The translations under genes were made by a program, and so were the position numbers. DNA of 16,794 nucleotides from Calditrichota bacterium (GTDB lineage Bacteria; Calditrichota; Calditrichia; RBG-13-44-9; J042). The stretch lies in NCBI GenBank assembly GCA_013150955.1, contig JAADJD010000049.1, forward strand, positions 1 through 16,794. The letters are read 5' to 3'. Positions 16,732 to 16,794 of the stretch are shown piece by piece. The stretch's first letter is position 1. Every line of letters begins with the position of its first letter. The notes under the pieces were generated by a model. That model was not told where the DNA came from. It was given only the letters and a program-made list of their open reading frames with translations, and searched no databases.

Positions 16732-16794
16732 AACCGTTGAAACGGTTCTGTAAATTATTGTTACTTTAGGAGTTGTCCACCCAGATAAATCTGG
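16732..16794. repeat. Pair of REP-like palindromes at the right edge
   Basis: AACCGTT-ga-AACGGTT (16732-16747) is a perfect 16-base palindromic unit. It is followed 33 bases later by CCAGAT-aa-ATCTGG (16781-16794), which is cut by the window edge. The preceding CCAC (16777-16780) suggests the second stem continues outside. Paired short palindromes of this style are typical of REP-type intergenic repeats in FCB-group genomes. Assignment to that class is by resemblance. Confidence 0.45.

Overview
The window is ordinary bacterial chromosome at roughly half G+C, carrying eleven protein genes that I can support. No rRNA, tRNA, CRISPR array, prophage or complete insertion sequence is visible. The gene set suggests an FCB-group bacterium of the Calditrichota/KSB1/Ignavibacteria kind: a propeller-like lipoprotein, a fused M16 peptidase, a DUF885 peptidase and bacillithiol synthesis through BshC. 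This placement is an inference from gene content, not from any marker phylogeny.

Layout. Three genes on the minus strand occupy the left third. They are a lipoprotein that starts with TTG and runs off the left edge (1-897), a DeoA-type pyrimidine-nucleoside phosphorylase (1438-2745), and a secreted 915-residue M16 peptidase (3025-5772). After a 585-base gap, three plus-strand genes encode exported hydrolases: an alkaline phosphatase lipoprotein (6358-7557), a class C HAD acid phosphatase/5'-nucleotidase of the e(P4) family (7585-8424), and a DUF885 zinc-peptidase-like protein (8564-10327). TrmO, a tRNA t6A methyltransferase, is on the minus strand (10544-10993). It is divergent from a putative metal-exporting permease (11268-12098). 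The right end holds obg (12499-13512), dprA (13583-14680) and bshC (14949-16583), all on the plus strand.

How the genes may work together. The two neighbouring phosphatases could strip phosphate from nucleotides outside the cytoplasm. The resulting nucleosides, once imported, are substrates for the phosphorylase encoded 3.6 kb away. The M16 and DUF885 proteins point to peptide breakdown in the envelope. Obg, DprA, TrmO and BshC are housekeeping functions: ribosome assembly, DNA uptake/recombination, tRNA modification and low-molecular-weight thiol synthesis.

The gaps are more unusual than the genes. They hold a 97-base element with 15-base terminal inverted repeats, a dispersed AT-rich repeat family at 10345-10548 and 16682-16706, two REP-like palindromes at the right edge, a 12-base-pair hairpin ahead of obg, and two operator-like palindromes of similar sequence. 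I do not see a clear previously undescribed multi-gene system here.
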